From Chenopodium formosanum (Eukaryota; Streptophyta; Magnoliopsida; Caryophyllales; Amaranthaceae): 64,000 bases of DNA. The translations under genes were made by a program, and so were the position numbers. The notes below the pieces were generated by a model. The model was not told the origin of the DNA. It saw only the letters and a program-made list of their open reading frames with translations, and searched no databases. The stretch lies in the NCBI GenBank assembly GCA_024500155.1, contig CM044869.1:25666501-25730500 (forward strand). The letters run 5' to 3'. Shown piece after piece: positions 59,323-64,000 of this stretch; positions within the stretch are counted from its first letter, which is position 1; every line of letters starts with the position of its first letter.

Positions 59323-62154
59323 TGTAACACCCCAACAATTCTCTCTTAAAAACCTGTGAGAAACCTGTATATAACCTGAACAATTTCAAGAGAATTACTG
59401 ACGTGCTACCGCCACGTGTTCAAACGTTAAGGCTATCTCAGAAATTAGCAGCGGAAAACCAAAACAGTTTTAAATAAACCTCAAAACAAAGGAATTAAAT
59501 CAAAATAAGTATTACAAGTTGGAACCATTAAGGCCCTTATTTAAGACCCAATAAAAGTAGTAAGTGATTAAATTTCAGTGTTCAAATAAATTCAAACCCA
59601 AAGGAATTAGTGTCAAATAAATCGAATTAAAATAAATTCAAACTTGCCAAAGAAATAAAATGCAAACTAACTCTCCACTCAAGATCCCACAACCCTGATT
59701 AATGCTGCATGTGCAAGAACCTGTGGTTATTCTGCTCCCCAATATTACAAGTGTAAAAAGTAGATCGTCACAGGGTCATTGAAAGGCGAAGGCCATGACC
59801 AAAGAAAGACACACACAAAAGCACGCAGTCAGCAAAGCTGAGTACATACAAGCTGCGAAATCAAATTAAGAAAATACCTAACATGCTACTAATAATCAAG
59901 CACAAGCATCATTAAATATAGACTCAATTCATGACTCAACTATTAAATTTATTAAGACCTCACTAATGGATACTGACTGACTCATTTAATTAGTTCATTG
60001 AATTTAGCAATAGACAAGGTTGTCCAACCCATGTCCCATTTGGAACATCAATAAAGAAAAACCCCATGCCTCCTTTCGGAAACATCAATAAACATCCAAT
60101 GACCACGGGCGCGACTCCGTGACTGTAGTTCGTATGAGATCTCACCTAACTCCTAGTTTTAGAAAAATAATATTTGAAAGAGGAGACTCGTAGATCAGAC
60201 GGCCTCAATAAAAGTACACGGCTAATACCCCATGTATCCCAACCCCTAATTGTCATTACTCCAGATGTGCACCATTCCAGAGTTTTATTGCTCATCCATC
60301 TTACACTTTACGTGATTTACAGGTTTAGACTTGGCGATGACTCATATACATTTCAATACAAACATCCCAAACAATTCAATCAAACATGGCGAATTCTCAA
60401 TTTAGATTCTTGATTTATTAGTGATAAACAACATTTATTAATTATTCCATTACTACCTCGGTGTATAAACACCTTGAGTGCATAAGGCACCCCAAAACCT
60501 TAACCTCATCTTACAAGACTTGAGTTTCTCCTTTACTCATCCTGTTTACATAATCATGAATGAGTAATAATTTGATCTTTACACCAATCACATGCCTTTG
60601 CCTTTAAGCGCACCTTGCATAATTAGAGCACAAATAATACTTGCATTATAAACTAGTGCACATCACTTGAAATTCACAATGTATAACCAGACAATTTAAC
60701 CCAGTCAATCCTATACATGATACTAAGTTCTCGATCCATCCTTAAACATGCACCTACAAGCAAGGTTTCGTAACTTGTACGTACCTTGAGTAAACAATTC
60801 GATTGACCACTTTAAAACTAGAAGTCGCCTTCTACAAAGTCCTCTCCTAAACCAAACAATTAGAAATAAATCAATACCAAAGCAATTAAAATTACAGCAA
60901 TACTAAACTACTTTAAAACCTCTTAAATCATCAAAATAAAGCCTTTAAATTGTCCCCAAAATTAAAGTTAGTAATATAACATCCCAACTTCAAGTTTATA
61001 TGTTAGATTTATGAAAATATAGTGTTTTATATCAAATTACAGCAACTTTAAAGTGGGTAAATAAATCTGAAAATTTGTTTCAAGTATATAAAATAACCCC
61101 ATAAGCATAATTACTTGAAATAGTCATTATATAGCAAGTTAGTGTGTTAAAAACCTAAGAATATATCAATTCAATGCAATTAGAGGCTTCAAAATAAAAG
61201 GTATGAAATCTGAAAAATATTTTAAAGTTAGAATATAAAGTTCAAAGCTTTTTCAATCACAAAATACTCACCATAATTATTTTATAGGTTTAGAAGCATA
61301 AAAACATGAAATTAACACTACTTGTTCATAAAAATTGAAACTTTAATAAATCTAAAAATTTATATATGATTAAAATAATTATACTTTAATGTAATTTAAA
61401 CATAGTATGATTAGATAGTTTGATTAACATGTTATCAAGCCCTAATACATGAAAAATCAATGCTTTAAACCCTAAAATATACAAAATACATAATCTGAAA
61501 TTTTATTTAATAAATTAAACATGTCAAAACTTATAAATTTATAATCTTTTAGAATCCAAACATATTATCAAACCATAATAATATAATTTAGAACAAAATT
61601 TTAATTAAAGGTTGAAACTTTAAACAATTTTAATTAAGATAATAAAGCAATAAAAAAAATAAAGGAAGAGAGGGAGAAGAGGGGCAAACGGCAGCAGAAG
61701 GCGGCAGCTGGTGGTCGGCGGTGGTGCAGGCGGCGGTGGTGCTGGCTGGCGGCAGCTGCTTTCTCTCTCTCTCTTTTTTTTTTTTTTTTTTTTTTTTGTT
61801 TTGTCGTGAAATTGGAGGAGGGAAAAGCTTGAGGGGTTTTATTATTAGAGTGGTTTAGTTTCCTAGTTCTAATAAAACTAGGATTGATACTTGGGCTTAA
61901 AGTGAGTGGGTTTTTTTTTTAATAAAAAAATATGCTTAATGAATAACGGGTTGGACTTGTATAATAATTAAAATATAAGTAATGAAATAATTTTTATGAA
62001 ATAGTTTTATCAACTTTTAAAATAGTAAAATAAATAATCATCTAATAATAATAATTTTTTGAAATGGTAGAATAAATCATATAAATAAATAATCATAGTT
62101 AAATATTCACATAAATATAAATTTTTTGTTTTCACATAATTATGGGGGATTACA
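59323..62154 (-). repeat. 5' LTR of the Tekay-like element
   Basis: 2832 bp, TGTAACACCCC at 59323 to GGGGGATTACA at 62154 on the plus strand, intact termini. Colinear with 50333-53164 throughout, with scattered substitutions, mainly transitions, and small length changes in homopolymers. GC-rich island at 61683-61762. Confidence 0.95.
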
Positions 62155-62360
62155 CAAGCGTTGACCGGCTGCAGCAGGTGGGTTGAAGGTAATCTTGCTT
62201 GTATATAGCACAAGTGGTTGCTAAACCGGCTGGGGCAGGCGAGGTAAAAGAAGTTTGTGTTTTAACACAGACGGTGGTCAAATTTTCTCTCTCTAGAACT
62301 CTTTGACTTTCTCTCTCTAAGAAATTTTTGGAAACGTCCAAAAAGAGGGGGGTAAACCCT

Positions 62361-62370
62361 GTATTTATAG
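62361..62370 (-). promoter_or_regulatory. TATA box of the Tat antisense ORF promoter
   Basis: CTATAAATAC on the minus strand, within Tat internal DNA (62155-62507) between the Tekay-like insertion and the 3' LTR. It faces leftwards towards the antisense ORF. With the insertion removed it lies about 460 bp upstream of the ATG at 50082, leaving an untranslated leader of about 420 nt. A polypyrimidine/GAGA stretch follows in the leader (62285-62325 region). Confidence 0.6.
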
Positions 62371-62451
62371 AGGGGTAAATACAGGGGTATTTTCGTAATT
62401 TCCCCGGAATGTGAAAAGTTAAAAATTCACAGTAAAAAAAATGGTGGATGA

Positions 62452-62490
62452 GTGACACGTGTCACAGATGCCACGTGGCGTGCCACGTCA
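62452..62490. promoter_or_regulatory. G-box cluster beside the Tat 3' LTR
   Basis: Three ACGT-core sites in 39 bp: the 12-bp palindrome TGACACGTGTCA, then GCCACGTGGC and TGCCACGTCA. These are consensus plant G-box/ABRE sites for bZIP and bHLH factors. They lie 80-130 bp upstream of the antisense TATA box and just before the LTR, which has further G-boxes of its own. Confidence 0.75.
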
Positions 62491-62497
62491 CATCTAT

Positions 62498-62507
62498 GAG
62501 GGGCAAA
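62498..62507 (+). other. Polypurine tract of the Tat element
   Basis: GAGGGGCAAA directly precedes the 3' LTR (TGTTTTGGG). It is the primer site for plus-strand DNA synthesis and fixes the LTR start. Confidence 0.8.
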
Positions 62508-63009
62508 TGTTTTGGGTAATTTTTACCCAAGCCACGTGGGCGAACCAGGTAGTGACATGTGTCAAACCTAAATTAGTCCAAATTGGACCAAGCTCCATTT
62601 GACACGTGTCATTCCCAGAATTTGGGAAAAAGGGCGGCCTTTTTGGGCCCAAAGCTCGAGAAAGCCGTAATTCGGCGCCGCAGTTCATCAGAATTAGGTC
62701 AGAGTGACCTAAGTAGGGGCACATTTATCAATGACCCTATAAATAGGGAGATTCCCCCCCATTTTGGGGACATCTACTTTTATTACAGCATACCCTACAT
62801 TATCTCACATCAGAGAAAACACCTGATCTTGGAATCCGAGAAGATCTTATTTTTACCTTTCCGCACTTATTACTTTCTCCAACATGTTCTAACTTGATCG
62901 TCGGAGGCAGAGCTCCAACCAACCAGAGTCTCCGTGTTTTGCAAGTACAAACCGCGTTGGACCAGTCTTCGAGCTGTAACTCTCCCGAGGGACAAAAACA
63001 CCCAAAACA
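62508..63009 (+). repeat. 3' LTR of the Tat element
   Basis: 502 bp from TGTTTTGGGTAATTTTTACC to CCCAAAACA. It matches the 5' LTR along its length, including the TATA box CTATAAATAGG (62737-62747) and the G-box near 62531. The right flank GGCAC is the target duplication, after which the family A LTR resumes. Confidence 0.94.
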
Positions 63010-64000
63010 GGCACCAAAATGTAATTTAACCCTCGTGTACATAGACACTTAAATAGCTCATTCCTCATGCTTATAGCATCAATAAAAAAATAATATGAAC
63101 CATAATAAAATTCTCTTTAAATATTCCAAACCAAATTAAACATGCTCTCAATCATGTTAATAATAAAAGTGTGGTCCATATTCAACGTGCCAACATAATT
63201 AATTACAATCATCAATTCACCACAAATAATCCATACTTCACAATTCAATCACCAACATTAATCCAATCAACCATTCCAATCAATATCTATCATGATACTA
63301 CGTTGGAATTAGTTAAATCAAAGCCTAACATGTTTCTACATACTCAACTAATTACCAAGTACGCGAACGTAATTTGAATATGATCTCAAAATCATCACGA
63401 CTACAAGAAATCACTCACTTTGAAATCTCCTACAATCCAAAATTACAAAGAGGCATTAATATGTATTCCACACAAATTTCAAGCAATATATACACTCTTT
63501 AAATCACTCATAAATCCTTTAAAACAAGCTAAAATTTAATTTAGAACCCTCACTTTTATTCCCAATTAATGGGTAGTTAAAAATCCTTTCAAGAATCTTA
63601 ATTATAGTTTATATAGAAAATTCCAGCTTTATTAAATCATCTAAAATTGTTGTAATTATGTTTTAAAACACCAATTTCAATAATTTAAATTATCCATAAA
63701 CAATTTCCATCAATATTCATAAACTTAGAAACCTAGGGTTTGTAATTTGGGGTTTTTTAATTCAAAACCAAACCTGAAAATTTATATACATCATACTTAA
63801 AATCAAACATCATAAAAATCATCACAAAATTAAAAAACAATAATTAGATTAGGGGTAGATTGAATTAAAAATAAAAAGAACATTTTTTTTGTTTGACCAC
63901 CGGCGCACAACCACCAAGGCCGGCTTCTGCTGCCGGTGAGTGCTGGTGGTGGTGGTCGCTGGCCAGTGGGCAACCGTGGTGGTGGTCGGTTAGTGTGGTG
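63010..64000 (-). mobile_element. Family A LTR, right part (continues beyond the window)
   Basis: Matches the solo LTR from about 44993 onwards (GGCACCAA.. CTCGTGTA.. ATAGACACTTA..), continuing the copy broken at 32698. It ends at the window edge in the GC-rich CCGGC/GGTGGT island that corresponds to 45905-46000. There are no genes. Confidence 0.85.

Larger units (their letters stand above)
50333..62154 (-). mobile_element. Full-length Tekay-like chromovirus (Ty3/gypsy), 11.8 kb, TSD CAAGC
   Basis: Bounded by two 2832-bp LTRs and flanked by CAAGC at 50328-50332 and 62155-62159. Sense strand is minus. From right to left: 5' LTR, PBS for initiator tRNA-Met, an acidic leader ORF, gag, protease, RT, RNase H, integrase, chromodomain, polypurine tract, 3' LTR. 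The long LTRs, the tRNA-Met PBS and the C-terminal chromodomain point to the Tekay/Del group. The LTRs differ at about a dozen positions in the first 440 bp that I compared, so it is younger than its Tat host but not fresh. Gag-pol carries at least three stops and two frameshifts. Confidence 0.95.
32699..63009 (+). mobile_element. Tat-lineage Ty3/gypsy retrotransposon, 30.3 kb as it stands, with four nested insertions
   Basis: Two LTRs of 501 and 502 bp bound it, flanked by AGCAC (32694-32698) and GGCAC (63010-63014), a 4/5 target duplication inside a family A LTR. Internal order on the plus strand: PBS, gag, protease, RT, RNase H, a second RNase H, integrase. Downstream lies a minus-strand accessory ORF, then the polypurine tract. 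The second RNase H after the first and the antisense ORF after pol are marks of the Tat clade. Removing the insertions (35618-38459, 40342-42267, 43869-46416, 50333-62154) leaves about 11.2 kb. The two LTRs differ at roughly a dozen positions in the first 130 bp, so the copy is old. All reading frames are damaged. Confidence 0.93.

Noticed and set aside
1..64000. CRISPR array, rRNA or prokaryotic operon
   Set aside because: No regularly spaced repeats with unique spacers, no rRNA-like blocks, and intron-bearing genes throughout show plant nuclear DNA.

Overview
This is eukaryotic nuclear DNA from a flowering plant, almost certainly a eudicot. The evidence is a multi-exon VPS18 gene with plant-type sequence, AT-rich introns, and plant-specific mobile elements (Stowaway MITE, MULE, CACTA, Ty3/gypsy Tat and chromovirus lineages). 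The order cannot be fixed from the sequence; Caryophyllales is a guess only. There is no sign of prokaryotic genes, CRISPR arrays or rRNA.

Bases 1-17000 hold one host gene on the minus strand: the 5' half of VPS18, a core subunit of the HOPS/CORVET vacuolar tethering complexes. Twelve exons (472 codons, no interruption) lie between 16220 and 2924 and the rest lies beyond the left edge. Its introns carry a Stowaway MITE, an RTE-type LINE remnant, an RTE 3' end, an unidentified ORF island and simple repeats.

Bases 17000-28200 are DNA-transposon territory. A MULE (17987-23452) with about 150-bp terminal inverted repeats carries two convergent genes: a GRF zinc-finger/membrane protein that looks intact, and a mudrA-like transposase ruined by stop codons. 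A CACTA-type element (23971-26953) carries a broken fragment of a glycerophosphodiester phosphodiesterase-like gene. A long foldback element (26972-27557) follows.

Bases 28200-64000 are a nest of LTR retrotransposons that can be peeled by target-site duplications (TSDs). A minus-strand gypsy remnant (28232-31305) holds a solo LTR (28390-30883, TSD TAGCA). Next comes a fragment of another LTR (31306-31565), broken by an LTR of family A (31566-32698, resuming at 63010). Into that LTR went a 30.3-kb Tat-lineage element (32699-63009). The Tat element was itself hit four times: a Tekay-like solo LTR (35618-38459, TSD TGTTG), an unrelated solo LTR (40342-42267), a family A solo LTR (43869-46416), and a full-length 11.8-kb Tekay-like chromovirus on the minus strand (50333-62154, TSD CAAGC). 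The Tat element encodes gag, protease, RT, two RNase H domains and integrase on the plus strand. An antisense multi-exon ORF sits downstream of pol, with its own TATA box and a cluster of G-boxes next to the 3' LTR.

The most striking observation is in that antisense ORF. At the ATG with the best plant initiation context, its predicted N-terminus is MARTKQTA, identical to the first residues of histone H3 including Lys4. This may be histone-tail mimicry by a retrotransposon accessory protein; in this decayed copy it is followed by a stop after 17 codons, so it must be tested in younger relatives.
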